NCBI RefSeq assembly: GCF_001748145.1
Contig: NZ_BCQA01000001.1
Coordinates: 5,916,501 to 5,980,500 of the forward strand
Direction: 5' to 3'
DNA: 64,000 nt
Source of the DNA: Bosea sp. BIWAKO-01
GTDB taxonomy: Bacteria > Pseudomonadota > Alphaproteobacteria > Rhizobiales > Beijerinckiaceae
The position numbers were made by a program, and so were the translations under genes. This document shows positions 1 to 9,095 of this stretch, in pieces. The first letter of the stretch is position 1. Each line of letters starts with the position of its first letter. The notes beneath the pieces were generated by a model. That model worked only from the letters and a program-made list of their open reading frames with translations. It was not told the origin of the DNA and did not search any database.

Positions 1-608
1 CGCTCCTGATCTGCTCAGGCATCGTCGATCTTCTGATCGCCGTGGATTCCGGTTCCCATCAGGGCAGCCATGCGGGCACCATCGTTGCGGCCGGCAACCT
101 CGTCATCCTCCCCTTCATTGCCTATGCGATCGCGGTGATCGGCAGGAGCGTACCGGAGGACGAGGCCCGCGATCGATCCGGCACGAGCCAGCCCGACGAC
201 CCCGGGCATGCGCCGGGCGCGACAACTCCCGCAGCGACGGAGGAAGACGCCGGCATCATGGCGATGGTCGAGACCGCGATGCGCCAGAAGAAGCTCTATC
301 GCGACCCCGATCTCACCTTGAACCGCCTCGCGCGCCGGCTTGGCGTTCCGTCACGGTCGATATCGACCGCGATCAACCGCACGCTTGGTCGCAATGTGCC
401 GCAGCTCGTCAACGAATACCGGGTTCGGGAAGCCATGCGTCTGCTTGATGAAACCGACCTGCCGGTCACGGCCGCGATGTTCGAATGCGGTTTCCAGACG
501 AAATCGAATTTCAATCGGGAGTTCGCGCGCGTGGCCGGCACGACCCCGAGCGAGTATCGCCGCTCGGGTGGTGCTCCTGCCGGGGCAAACGGCGCTTCTA
601 CGGCCTGA
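1..608 (+). CDS. AraC-family transcriptional regulator with membrane segments (5' end outside window)
   Basis: The frame is open from base 3, so the gene starts upstream of the window; about 201 residues are visible. The visible N-terminal part holds one or two hydrophobic stretches (LLICSGIVDLLIAV, then AGNLVILPFIAYAIAVIG), so it is probably the end of a multi-span membrane domain. After a Pro/Ala/Asp-rich linker comes a typical AraC double helix-turn-helix (LTLNRLARRLGVPSRSIS, then VTAAMFECGFQTKSNFNREF) ending in TTPSEYRR. Membrane-linked AraC proteins usually sense an envelope or extracellular signal; the signal here is unknown. The stop overlaps the convergent hydrolase gene by 11 bases. 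The GTG at 42 is unlikely to be the true start because the frame continues upstream. Confidence 0.85.
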   Translation, partial: LLICSGIVDLLIAVDSGSHQGSHAGTIVAAGNLVILPFIAYAIAVIGRSVPEDEARDRSGTSQPDDPGHAPGATTPAATEEDAGIMAMVETAMRQKKLYRDPDLTLNRLARRLGVPSRSISTAINRTLGRNVPQLVNEYRVREAMRLLDETDLPVTAAMFECGFQTKSNFNREFARVAGTTPSEYRRSGGAPAGANGASTA

Positions 609-1626
609 CCGGAGGCGACCTGGCGAGAAAGCCGATCACCAGAAAGGCGATCTCGCGGTGGATCTCCTGGCGGCCGCGCGGTCCGTCATCCCTGCAGATG
701 ATGCCGCTGCCGGGCTCGACCTTTTCGATAAGGGCGACGGCATCCGGCTTGCAGAGCCCGACAAAGGCGAAATGCGTCGCGTCGGGAATGACGACCGAGG
801 TCGCGGACGGCTTCGGCAGATGCTCCGCGAGATAGCCGGATTCAAGCTTCGCGGGTAACCCGTCGATATCGATCCCCGCGCCGATCACCAGGGCCGGCAT
901 GTCGAGGCGCGCCAGGCTTTCGGGCGTAAAGCCACGGGCAAGACCGAGGTCGAGGGAGACGAACGCCTTGAGGCGCGGGTCGGCCAGGTTGTCTTCGAGT
1001 TCGCGCCTGTCCAGGCCGAGCTCACCCTTGAGGACACAGGCACGGGGGCTGGTATTGGCCTTGCAATCGGTCTCGAACCGTTTCGTGTCGAAGCGCGCGC
1101 CGGCCAGTGCCGAAACCGTCCAGCCTCCCAGGGAATGGCCGATCGCGGCGACCCGGCTGATATCGACCTTGCCCGCGAGTGTGGCATCGCGCTCCACGGC
1201 GTCGATGACCCGACTCAGATCACGCGGGCGCTCCCACAGCATCGCCGCCTGCGCGGGGGCCATGTCGAATGTCGTCGTTCCCGGATGGTCCGGTGCCGCG
1301 ACGATGCTGCCGCGTGCGGCCAGCTCCGCAGCAAGCCAGGAGAGATTGCGCCAGCTGCCGCCATAGCCATGCGACAGGACGACAAGTGGCAGATCACCGG
1401 AGAGCGGCGCGGCGCCGCGAATGACGGGAACCCCATGGAAGGCCGGGTTCTCTCCGACGATCTCGGTGCCGCCGTCCTGCTTAGTCGGATACCAGATGCT
1501 GACCTGGAGGGGTCGCGTCCCGCCAGCGTCGAGCGTCGCCTGCCGGAAACCGACGCCGGCGGCGGAATGGGCAAGGACCGTCGTAATCAGCCAGAAACCG
1601 GCTGCGCAAAGGAATCGTCCAGGCAT
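598..1626 (-). CDS. secreted alpha/beta hydrolase (dienelactone hydrolase / PAF-acetylhydrolase-like)
   Basis: 342 residues from ATG 1626, which has GAGG seven bases upstream and opens a signal peptide (LCAAGFWLITTVLAHSAAG); an upstream in-frame ATG at 1731 would bury that signal. The fold is alpha/beta hydrolase: oxyanion-loop HGYGG near residue 86, nucleophile elbow GHSLGG (Ser about 165), likely acid in AGIDID (about 253) and His in ATHFAF (about 285). Proteins of this shape cleave small esters or lipids in the periplasm; the substrate cannot be told from sequence. Two cysteines around a CKANTSPRAC stretch could form a disulfide. It is convergent with the AraC gene and separate from the downstream transporter cluster. 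Confidence 0.8.
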   Translation of the reverse strand: MPGRFLCAAGFWLITTVLAHSAAGVGFRQATLDAGGTRPLQVSIWYPTKQDGGTEIVGENPAFHGVPVIRGAAPLSGDLPLVVLSHGYGGSWRNLSWLAAELAARGSIVAAPDHPGTTTFDMAPAQAAMLWERPRDLSRVIDAVERDATLAGKVDISRVAAIGHSLGGWTVSALAGARFDTKRFETDCKANTSPRACVLKGELGLDRRELEDNLADPRLKAFVSLDLGLARGFTPESLARLDMPALVIGAGIDIDGLPAKLESGYLAEHLPKPSATSVVIPDATHFAFVGLCKPDAVALIEKVEPGSGIICRDDGPRGRQEIHREIAFLVIGFLARSPPVRP

Positions 1627-1907
1627 GGAAACCTCGAACGCCGTCCGCCGGAGACCTCGAACGCGATCGAGAACGCCGCTTTCCGCCAGTTTCACGAGGA
1701 CACCGGGCGCGCTCGCTGATGCGTCCGGCATGGAATGGTCCAGCAGGTATAAGGTTTAGGCATCAAGCTATTGCCCCAGCTGAATTGTCGTGAGAGGCCC
1801 CGCCGCTATCGTGGCGCAGCAGGCTTGGCCTGCGGTGATGGCCGGAACCACGCAGCAAACGGCAACACGCCGTAGCGCGCCGGCCCCTAATGACAGGGGA
1901 TTTTCCG

Positions 1908-2783
1908 ATGAGCTTTCCTTCCCGGCGCCTGGCGCTCGGTGTCGCCGCCCTCGGACTGGCTGCGTTGAGTGGCTGGACCGCACAGGCCCAGCAGCCGGAT
2001 CTCAAGAGCCTCTCGGGCAAGACCATCACCATCGGCATCCATAACCGCTCGCCCTGGGGCTATCGCGACAAGGACGGCAATGTCGTCGGCTATCACCCCG
2101 ACCTCGTGCGTGCGGCGCTGGCCCCGCTCGGCGTCAAGGCGATCGAGTTCACCGTCGCCGATTTCGGCGCGCTGATCCCCGGCCTGCTCGCCAGCCGCTT
2201 CGACATCATCGCGTCGGGCGTCGCGATCACCCCGGCGCGCTGCCAGCAGGTGCTGTTCAGCGAGCCCGACCTCTCGGCCGGCGACGGCCTGCTCGTGCTC
2301 AAGGGCAATCCGCTCAAGCTGCACAGCTACGAGGACATCGTGAAGAACCCGAACGTCAAGCTCGGCGGCGGTCGCGGCACGGAGAATGCGAAGAACGCGC
2401 TGGCCGCCGGCGTTCCCGAAGACCGGCTGCTGCTCTTCCCGAACAACGAGGCCGTGGTCAGCGCCATGCTGGCCGGGCGTGTCGATGCCGCGACGCTGTC
2501 GGCGCCGAGCGTCGCCGGGCTGATGGAGGCCGGCGGCATGAACGCGATCGAGCGCGCTCTGCCCTTCAAGGGCTATGTCAAGCCGGGCGGGCAGGAATAC
2601 ATGATGGCGACCGCCGTCGTCTTCGCGCCGAAAGACAAGGAGCTGCAGGCCCTCTACAACGCCAGGCTCGCCACGCTGAAGACCGACGGCACCATGAAGA
2701 CGATCATGGCGAAATACGGCTTCACCGATGCCGAGATGCCGCCCGAGGCCTCAACCGCCGATCTCTGCGCGGCAAAGCCATGA
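1908..2783 (+). CDS. amino-acid ABC transporter substrate-binding protein (SBP family 3)
   Basis: 291 residues. ATG 1908 is preceded by ACAGGGGA and starts a signal peptide (LALGVAALGLAALSGWTAQAQ). The body is a periplasmic binding protein of the polar amino acid family: ITIGIHNRSPWGYRDKDG opening, GYHPDLVRAALAPLG, and SRFDIIASGVAITPARC, matching the usual FD.I..G...T..R block. It captures its ligand in the periplasm and delivers it to the two permeases encoded directly downstream. It is the first gene of the plus-strand cluster running to 7.8 kb. The ligand is inferred to be an amino acid or acylated derivative from the neighbouring M20 hydrolase and PLP lyase. Confidence 0.88.
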   Translation: MSFPSRRLALGVAALGLAALSGWTAQAQQPDLKSLSGKTITIGIHNRSPWGYRDKDGNVVGYHPDLVRAALAPLGVKAIEFTVADFGALIPGLLASRFDIIASGVAITPARCQQVLFSEPDLSAGDGLLVLKGNPLKLHSYEDIVKNPNVKLGGGRGTENAKNALAAGVPEDRLLLFPNNEAVVSAMLAGRVDAATLSAPSVAGLMEAGGMNAIERALPFKGYVKPGGQEYMMATAVVFAPKDKELQALYNARLATLKTDGTMKTIMAKYGFTDAEMPPEASTADLCAAKP

Positions 2784-2811
2784 GCGCCGGCCCAAAAACG
2801 CCAGCCCGATC

Positions 2812-3471
2812 ATGAGCTTCGCCGACGTCCTTGCAGGGATCTATCAGGGTTTTGGCGTCACCGCCTCGGTGACGCTGCTCGGCATGGCCTACGCCGTGCC
2901 CTTCGCCTTCATCGCCGGCGTGCTGCAATTCAGCACGCGCGGCTGGCCTCATGCGGCCATCACCGCGGTGATCGAGTTCTGGCGCTCGTCGCCGGTGATC
3001 ATCCTGCTCTACGCGTTCTATTACACGCTGCCCGGCTTCGGCATCCGGCTTTCGGGCCTCGCGGTCGGGGGGCTGGTGCTGGGCCTCAATATCGGCGGCT
3101 ATGGCAGCCAGGCGGTGCGGGCCGCCCTGCAGTCGCTCGATCGCGGCCAGGCCGAGGCCGGGCGTTCGCTCGGCTTCCGGCGCTGGCAGATCCTGCTACT
3201 GATCGAGCTGCCGCAGGCGCTGCTGGCGATGATGCCGACCTTCGTCAACCAGTTCATCCAGCTGGTGAAGAGCACGGCCCTGGTCTCGCTGATCACGCTC
3301 AGCGACATGACCTTCCGGGCCAAGGAAATCTCGCAGCTCCATTACGACCCGGTGAAGGTCTATACCGGCCTTCTCGTCGCCTATTTCGTGCTCTGCTATC
3401 CCGCGACGATCGTCGGGCGCTGGCTCGAGCGCAAGGTCGGCGCCGGGCGGAAATTCGCCCATGACGTTTGA
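2812..3471 (+). CDS. polar amino-acid ABC transporter permease (HisM/GltK-like)
   Basis: 219 residues starting at ATG 2812, 28 bases after the binding protein. It has about five hydrophobic segments and the permease coupling loop (EAGRSLGFRRWQILLLIELPQAL), the EAA-type motif that docks on the ATPase. SSPVIILLYAFYYTLPGFGI is characteristic of His/Glu/Gln permeases. Inner membrane; probably a heterodimer with the next gene, whose start overlaps this stop by 11 bases, indicating translational coupling. Confidence 0.88.
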   Translation: MSFADVLAGIYQGFGVTASVTLLGMAYAVPFAFIAGVLQFSTRGWPHAAITAVIEFWRSSPVIILLYAFYYTLPGFGIRLSGLAVGGLVLGLNIGGYGSQAVRAALQSLDRGQAEAGRSLGFRRWQILLLIELPQALLAMMPTFVNQFIQLVKSTALVSLITLSDMTFRAKEISQLHYDPVKVYTGLLVAYFVLCYPATIVGRWLERKVGAGRKFAHDV

Positions 3472-4120
3472 CCCTGCCTTCGCCCTCTCGATCGTGCCGC
3501 CGATCGCGCGTGCGCTGACCACCACGCTCGCCGTCACGCTGCTGAGCTGCGTGTTTGCCGCCCTGCTCGGCTTCGGGCTGGAGATCACCCGCCGCTCCAG
3601 CAAGCCGATGCGCTACGCGATGCGCTTCGTCATCGACTTCATCCGCTCCACGCCGGTGCTGGTGCAGCTCTACTTCCTCTACTACGTGCTGCCAGTCTAC
3701 GGCATCAAGCTGCCGGCGCTGGTCGTCGGCGTCGCCGCGCTCAGCCTGTATTACTGCGGCTATCTCGCCGAGGTGTTCAAGGCAGGGATCGACGGGATTC
3801 CCAGGGGGCAGTTCGAGGCCGCCAAGGCGCTCGGGCTCAACCGGACCAAGACCGTGCTGCTGGTGATCGCCCCCCAGATGCTGCGCAACATCGCCGCGCC
3901 GATGGGCAACTACTTCATCTCGATCTTCAAATCGACGCCCTATCTCGCGGTCATCGCCGTGCCGGAATCCTTCGGTTCGGCCCTCGACATCGCCTCCGAC
4001 ACCTTCCGCTACGGCGAACCGATGGCTGTCGTCGGCGCGCTCTTCCTCGCTATCGCCATCACGCTCTCCTTCCTCATCCGCAAATTCGAGGCGCGTCTGG
4101 CGCTCTCGGCCCAGCGCTGA
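3461..4120 (+). CDS. polar amino-acid ABC transporter permease (second subunit)
   Basis: 219 residues, overlapping the preceding permease gene by 11 bases. It contains RSTPVLVQLYFLYYVLPVYG and the coupling loop EAAKALGLNRTKTVLLVIAP, so it is a paralogous permease partner in the inner membrane. No ATP-binding subunit follows: the next gene in the cluster is an amidohydrolase. The transporter must therefore borrow an ATPase, for example the GltL-like one at 41.2-41.9 kb in this window or another encoded elsewhere. Confidence 0.88.
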   Translation: MTFDPAFALSIVPPIARALTTTLAVTLLSCVFAALLGFGLEITRRSSKPMRYAMRFVIDFIRSTPVLVQLYFLYYVLPVYGIKLPALVVGVAALSLYYCGYLAEVFKAGIDGIPRGQFEAAKALGLNRTKTVLLVIAPQMLRNIAAPMGNYFISIFKSTPYLAVIAVPESFGSALDIASDTFRYGEPMAVVGALFLAIAITLSFLIRKFEARLALSAQR

Positions 4121-4137
4121 GTTCCGTCCAGGCCATG

Positions 4138-4195
4138 AATCCTGCCCGGGCGTTGAATCCTGCTCGGGCGCAGCGTTCTGCCCGGGCATCACCGC
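4138..4195 (+). repeat. three imperfect copies of a short CTGCYCGGGC repeat
   Basis: In the 99-base gap between the permease stop and the M20 gene, the core CTGCCCGGGC / CTGCTCGGGC / CTGCCCGGGC occurs three times at about 17-22 base spacing; the first two copies are preceded by TGAATC. Each core is itself nearly palindromic. No function is evident; it may be slippage-derived or affect mRNA folding between the transporter and enzyme genes. Confidence 0.55.
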
Positions 4196-4219
4196 AACCC
4201 ACATCATCCGAGACCGATC

Positions 4220-5371
4220 ATGGACCAGGCCTTCCTCGACCAGCTCACGCAATGGCGCCGCCAGCTGCATGCGCAGCCCGAGCTGTCCGAGCACGAGCAT
4301 GCCACCTCCCGCTTCGTGCAGGAGAAACTCACCGAACTCGGCATTCCCTTCGTCGCGGGCGTCGGCGGCACCGGTGTCGTCGCGACGCTGTCCCGGCCGG
4401 GCTCGAACCGGACCGTCGGCCTACGCGCCGATATGGACGCGCTGCCGATCCAGGAGCTGAACACTGCAGCCTACGCCTCGCAGACGCAGGGAGCCATGCA
4501 TGCCTGCGGCCATGACGGCCATACCGTCGCCCTCCTCGGCACGGCCGCTATGCTCGCCGCCGACGAGGGTTGGAAGGGCCAGGTCCAGTTCATCTTCCAG
4601 CCCGCCGAGGAGAACGGCGTCGGCGCCAAGGCGATGATCCAGGACGGGCTGTTCGAGCGCTTTCCGATGGAGCGCGTCTTCTCCTTCCATAACTGGCCCG
4701 GGCTCGAGGCCGGCACCATTGCGGTGCATGACGGGCCGGTCATGGCGGCGGGCGGGCGCTGGAGCGTCACCCTGCACGGGCTTGCCGGCCATGCCGCGAT
4801 CCCGCACCAGACCCGCGACCCGATCGTCGCCGCCGGGCACCTGATCGTCGCGCTCCAGACCATCGTGGCGCGCAATGTCGATCCGGTCGACGCGGTCGTG
4901 CTCTCGATCGGCCAGATCAGCGGCGGCGTCGTCAGCAACCAGATCCCTGAAAGCGTGACGCTGCTCGGCACCTTGCGGACCTACCGGCCCGAGGTGCGCG
5001 AGGCGGTGATCAAGCGGATGGAGAGCATCATCGCCGGCATCTGCGAGGCCTATGGCATGCAGGCTGATGTCGAGATCCTGTCGACCGGCCGGCCGATCAT
5101 CAACACGCCGGCGGAAGCCGCGCTCTCGGTGCAGGCGGGACAGGCGATCGGGGCGCCGGTCCGGCGCGATGTGCGGCCGAGCACCACCGGCGACGATTTC
5201 TCCTTCCTGATCAAGGAGCGGCCCGGCGCCTATGTCTGGATCGGCAACGGCCCGGCCGGTCCGGAGGGCGAGCTGCACAATGCCCGCTACGATTTCAACG
5301 ACGCCATCCTGCCGGTCTGCGTCGGCTGGATGAGCGAGGTCGCCAGGCGCGCGCTCGCAGACGCCGCGTGA
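4220..5371 (+). CDS. M20 family amidohydrolase (hippurate hydrolase / N-acyl amino acid deacylase)
   Basis: 383 residues, the usual length for IAL/AmhX-type M20 enzymes. Metal-binding landmarks: LRADMDALPI (first Asp), HACGHDGH (His and Asp), FQPAEENGVGAKAM (Glu-Glu) and a C-terminal TTGDDFSF. The dimerisation (lid) domain begins around GRWSVTLHGLAGHAAIPH. These cytosolic enzymes use a metal (Mn or Zn) to cut the amide of N-acyl amino acids. Its place between an amino-acid importer and a PLP C-S lyase suggests that it deacylates an imported conjugate before the lyase acts. Confidence 0.88.
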   Translation: MDQAFLDQLTQWRRQLHAQPELSEHEHATSRFVQEKLTELGIPFVAGVGGTGVVATLSRPGSNRTVGLRADMDALPIQELNTAAYASQTQGAMHACGHDGHTVALLGTAAMLAADEGWKGQVQFIFQPAEENGVGAKAMIQDGLFERFPMERVFSFHNWPGLEAGTIAVHDGPVMAAGGRWSVTLHGLAGHAAIPHQTRDPIVAAGHLIVALQTIVARNVDPVDAVVLSIGQISGGVVSNQIPESVTLLGTLRTYRPEVREAVIKRMESIIAGICEAYGMQADVEILSTGRPIINTPAEAALSVQAGQAIGAPVRRDVRPSTTGDDFSFLIKERPGAYVWIGNGPAGPEGELHNARYDFNDAILPVCVGWMSEVARRALADAA

Positions 5372-5461
5372 GCCATAAGGACCGGGCATCGTCTCATGCC
5401 CCCAGCCTGATTGTCCCGCCCCGCCAAGCGCTTACACCTTGTCCCACGAAAGGGATCAGCC

Positions 5462-6646
5462 ATGCACGACCTCACCCGCTGCGTTCATCATCCGGCCGTC
5501 AACGAGGAGGGCTATGCCAGCCTCGCCGTGCCGACGCATCGCGCCTCGACCATCGTCTACAAGGACGCCGCGAGCTTCGCGGCCCGCAAATATCGCGGCT
5601 TCGACGGCTATACCTATGGGCTGCACGGCACGCCGACGACCCGCACGCTGGAGGCGCAGCTCACCGCGCTGCATGGCGGGGTGCGCACCGTGCTGGTGCC
5701 GTCGGGCCAGGCCGCGGTCACCATCGTCATGCTCTCGGTGCTGCTGCCCGGCGACAAGGTGCTGATCCCCGACCACGTCTACCCGCCGGTGCGCAGCTTC
5801 TGCGACGAGTACCTGAAGCCGCGCGGCATCGATTATGGCGTCTATGACCCGCTGATCGGGGCCGGCATCGCCGACCTGATCGACGACGCCACCAGGCTGG
5901 TCTGGGTCGAGTCGCCCGGCTCCGGCACGATGGAGGTCCAGGACGTGCCCGCCATCGTCAAGGCGGCCAAGGCCAAGGGCGTGCTCGTCGGCTGCGACAA
6001 CACCTGGGCGACGCCGCTGATCTTCAAGCCGCTGGCCCATGGCGCCGATTTCGCCTGCGAGGCGCTGACCAAATATGTCGGCGGCCATTCCGACCTGCTG
6101 CTCGGCTCGGTCACCGTCTCCGACATGGCGCTGCGCGAGAAGATGAAGGAGACGCTGCGCGCCTTCGGTGTCGGCGTCTCGCCGGATGAATGCCAGCTCG
6201 CTCTGCGCGGCATCGAGACCATGGGCCTGCGGCTCACCCATATGGGCAAGGTCTCGGAGGATTTCGCCCGGCGGCTGACGCATTCGCCGGCGGTCGAGGC
6301 GGTGCTGCACCCGGCCCTGCCCTCCTGCCCCGGCCATGCCCTCTGGAAGCGCGACATGGGCCGTTCATCAGGCGTCTTCAGCGTGGTCCTCAAACCCGTC
6401 GCCGAGGCGGAACTCGAAGCGGCACTGACCGCGCTCAAGATCTTCGCGATCGGCGCCTCCTGGGGCGGGACGCGCAGCCTGATCGCGCCGATGGCGGTCA
6501 AGGGTGACCGGACCGTCAGCCCCTGGACGGCGGAGGGCACCGTGCTGCGCATCAGCATCGGTATCGAGGACCCCGACGACCTCTGGAACGACCTCGACGC
6601 GCTGCTCGTCGCGCTCGAACGCAGGCCGGCCGCCAAGGTCGCCTGA
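5462..6646 (+). CDS. metC: cystathionine beta-lyase-type PLP enzyme (Cys/Met metabolism family)
   Basis: 394 residues from ATG 5462, with AAGGGA seven bases upstream. It is a fold-type I PLP enzyme of the Cys/Met metabolism family: YTYGLHGTPTTRTLE near the N terminus, VPSGQAAVTIV for cofactor phosphate binding, VGCDNTWATPL (Asp to the PLP ring nitrogen) and CEALTKYVGGHSDLLLG with the Schiff-base Lys. Members cleave the C-S bond of cystathionine and other cysteine S-conjugates to pyruvate, ammonia and a thiol. Family assignment is firm; the real substrate is not. Next to an M20 deacylase it could break down N-acyl-cysteine conjugates rather than make methionine. Confidence 0.85.
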   Translation: MHDLTRCVHHPAVNEEGYASLAVPTHRASTIVYKDAASFAARKYRGFDGYTYGLHGTPTTRTLEAQLTALHGGVRTVLVPSGQAAVTIVMLSVLLPGDKVLIPDHVYPPVRSFCDEYLKPRGIDYGVYDPLIGAGIADLIDDATRLVWVESPGSGTMEVQDVPAIVKAAKAKGVLVGCDNTWATPLIFKPLAHGADFACEALTKYVGGHSDLLLGSVTVSDMALREKMKETLRAFGVGVSPDECQLALRGIETMGLRLTHMGKVSEDFARRLTHSPAVEAVLHPALPSCPGHALWKRDMGRSSGVFSVVLKPVAEAELEAALTALKIFAIGASWGGTRSLIAPMAVKGDRTVSPWTAEGTVLRISIGIEDPDDLWNDLDALLVALERRPAAKVA

Positions 6647-6770
6647 GACACTCGACCCGAACCGAAGACCGACGCGGCGGGAGCAGGCTTCCGCCGCGCA
6701 GGGAGAACTGTGCCCGGAACCAGGCAGCAAGAAGACCAGCAAGAACAAACAAACAGTGAGGGAAGCTACA

Positions 6771-7796
6771 ATGACACGCCCATTCATCCGGCTTGCGGCC
6801 GCCGCCCTGGTCGCGACCTGCGCTGCGGCCTCCGCCCAGGCGGCGGACACGCTCAAGACCATTCGCGATCGCGGCAAGATCATCTGCGGCACGAGCAACG
6901 GCGTCCCCGGCTTCTCGACGCAGGATGCAGCCGGGCGCTGGCAGGGTTTCGATATCGACATCTGTCGCGCGCTCGCCGTGGCGATCTTCGACGATTCCGA
7001 GAAGGCCGCCTTCGTGCCGTTGAGTTCCAAGGACCGCCTGATCGCACTCCAGGCCGGCGAGATCGACGTCCTGCCGCGCACCACGACCTGGACGCTCGCG
7101 CGCAATTCCGGCCAGGGCGTCACCTTCACAGGCGTGAATTATTATGACGGCCAGGGCTTCCTGGTCCACAAGAGCCTGGGCGTGACGAGCGCGACCAAGC
7201 TCGACGGCGCCTCGATCTGCGTGGCGCAGGGCACGACCAGCGAGCTTAACCTCGCCGACTTCTTCCGGCGCACCGGGATGAAATACGAGGTCGCCGCCTT
7301 CGGCACCCCCGAAGAGGCGCTGAAGGCCTATGAGTCCGGACGCTGCGACGCCTACACCACCGATGTCTCGGCGCTCTCGGCCAATCTCCTCAAGTTCCGC
7401 AATCCCGACGAGCATGCCGTGCTGCCCGAGATCATCTCGAAGGAGCCCCTCGGCCCCTGGGTGCGCAGCGGCGACGATGCCTGGTTCAACCTGGTGCGCT
7501 GGACGCTGTTTGCCCTGATCAATGCCGAAGAGATCGGCGTCACCAAGGCCAATGCCAGGGAGCTCGCCGCGAACTCCACCAATCCGGAGATCCGGCGCTT
7601 CCTCGGCCGCGATGGCCGATATGGCGAGGCGCTTGGCGTCCGCAATGACTGGGTGGTGCGCGTCGTCTCGGCCGTCGGCAATTACGGCGAGAGCTTCGAG
7701 CGCCATCTCGGCCTGAACTCGCCGATGAAGCTGCAGCGCGGGCCGAACGCACTCTGGACCAATGGCGGCCTGCAATACAGCCCGCCCTTCCGCTGA
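6771..7796 (+). CDS. general L-amino-acid ABC transporter substrate-binding protein (AapJ-like)
   Basis: 341 residues. ATG 6771 has GAGGGAA ten bases upstream and opens a signal peptide ending around SAQAAD. The length and the motifs KIICGTSNGVPGFS, WQGFDIDICRALA, DVLPRTTTWTLARN and C-terminal NALWTNGGLQYSPPFR are those of the AapJ/BztA group, longer than ordinary family-3 binding proteins. AapJ normally sits with AapQMP; here only a different permease pair lies upstream and no Aap permease genes follow. It may be a second receptor for the same cluster or an orphan serving a distant transporter. Confidence 0.85.
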   Translation: MTRPFIRLAAAALVATCAAASAQAADTLKTIRDRGKIICGTSNGVPGFSTQDAAGRWQGFDIDICRALAVAIFDDSEKAAFVPLSSKDRLIALQAGEIDVLPRTTTWTLARNSGQGVTFTGVNYYDGQGFLVHKSLGVTSATKLDGASICVAQGTTSELNLADFFRRTGMKYEVAAFGTPEEALKAYESGRCDAYTTDVSALSANLLKFRNPDEHAVLPEIISKEPLGPWVRSGDDAWFNLVRWTLFALINAEEIGVTKANARELAANSTNPEIRRFLGRDGRYGEALGVRNDWVVRVVSAVGNYGESFERHLGLNSPMKLQRGPNALWTNGGLQYSPPFR

Positions 7797-7803
7797 GCGC
7801 AGG

Positions 7804-7830
7804 CGTCACGCCGCCCTCAGCGGCGTGACG
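7804..7830 (+). terminator. terminator-like hairpin after the amino-acid uptake cluster
   Basis: A perfect 11-bp stem (CGTCACGCCGC / GCGGCGTGACG) with a 5-base loop starts eight bases after the stop of the second binding protein. There is no clear T run, so it may act as a Rho-assisted or 3'-end-stabilising structure. Confidence 0.6.
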
Positions 7831-7945
7831 ATCAACTGATCACTCGACGTAAGAGAGCGGGCCGCCTCGGGACTGCGGGAGCAGACGGGGCGGTCCTGCC
7901 GCTTGCGCGCCTGGAGGCCCCTTCCCACAGCACCCGGAATGGGGT

Positions 7946-8701
7946 TCAGCGCTTGAGTTGCCCGGCCAGCGGTTCGAGATTTGTGACCCTGCGGCCGAAC
8001 CAATGCCGAATGGTCTCCCTGCTGGTCGACAGTTCGATCCCGTCCGGATCGAGGCCGCTGACGCGCCAGTGGCCCGGGCCGTTTCCTGCCAGCGCGGCCA
8101 GAGCCGAGAGTTCGGCGGCCGAGCGGTTCAGGCGATCGATCTCGCCGCTTGCGCCAGACATCAATGCTTCCGCCCCTGAAAGCTCCGTCTTCAAGGCGGC
8201 TGCCGTCACTTCATTGGCATTCTGCGCCGGGCCGCCATTGATCTGCAGGGCCTCGACCTCGACGCGATAGAGGCAGGCATCGGGCAAATCGAGATAGAGC
8301 TTCGCTTTGGGGTAGCGACGGGCATATCGCTCCTTCGCGTCAGCCTCCTCGGCAGCCGGGATCAGATGCGCGCGGCCGACCAGCGTCAGGCGTGGGCGCG
8401 TGAGCGCATCCGGAGCGCCGGCCTCGGCGAGCCCGAGCGAGACACGGTTGTCGGCTTCGATATTCCGAGCGTGAACGGCGAGCCTTGCGACGAAGAAGAA
8501 CGGAGTGCCATCCGGCTCGACCGCCAGGTTGGTCGCCATCGTATAGGGATAGCCGCTTTGCGGATCGAGCGTTGCCAGGGCTACGAGCCGGGCCGTTCTC
8601 AGCAAGCTCCGGGCTTCCTGCATGGCCTCGAAGGGACGGGCAGCAGCCAGGTTGAGTTCGATTCCACGGGGCGTGATCGGAGTCGTCGGCTGCAGCTGCA
8701 T
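7946..8701 (-). CDS. HugZ-like pyridoxamine-5'-phosphate-oxidase-fold protein with DUF2470-like tail
   Basis: 251 residues from ATG 8701 (GAGACGAACC upstream). The N-terminal 150 residues match the split-barrel flavin/heme-binding fold of the HugZ family (RTARLVALATLDPQSGYPY, PDGTPFFFVARLAVHARNI, DNRVSLGLAE, RLTLVGRAHL). The C-terminal third corresponds to DUF2470, but the usual conserved N-x-D-H segment reads roughly as LNRSAAEL here. HugZ proteins degrade or bind heme; without the tail histidine a strict heme role is less certain. Divergent from the FMN reductase gene. Confidence 0.75.
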   Translation of the reverse strand: MQLQPTTPITPRGIELNLAAARPFEAMQEARSLLRTARLVALATLDPQSGYPYTMATNLAVEPDGTPFFFVARLAVHARNIEADNRVSLGLAEAGAPDALTRPRLTLVGRAHLIPAAEEADAKERYARRYPKAKLYLDLPDACLYRVEVEALQINGGPAQNANEVTAAALKTELSGAEALMSGASGEIDRLNRSAAELSALAALAGNGPGHWRVSGLDPDGIELSTSRETIRHWFGRRVTNLEPLAGQLKR

Positions 8702-9095
8702 GGTTCGTCTCGCATTGGTTGAGCGGGGCCGAGATCTACACGCCGCGCCAGCGTGGTCGATATATCCGATCGTGCGAGCCGGCCCTGCTTCAGGGCTCCT
8801 TGCTCGACGGCCGTTTCCCCTTATGATCAATATCATCGCTGGCGGGTGTGACGCGCCGCTCGGCTGGTACTGCCCGTCATCGGGCCGCCATCGGCATCCT
8901 CCCCAGACCCCGATCCCGAATGGCTGGCGCATAGGCCGGGGCGAACGGCCCGATCGCACCCCATGCGACGATCGACCTGCCAGGAGCGTTCCACATCTAG
9001 CTGGTGGCCCTTGAAGCGGCGTGGCTAGCCGGCGGTGCCGGCAACCGGTATTCCGCCCCGACATCCGCCGCAGCACGTGCCAAGGGAAACAGGCA
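8702..9095. other. divergent intergenic region, no gene seen
   Basis: 394 bases between the divergent HugZ-like and FMN-reductase genes. It should carry both promoters. No convincing palindrome, RNA gene or reading frame with a ribosome binding site was found; short open frames here lack coding character. Confidence 0.5.
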
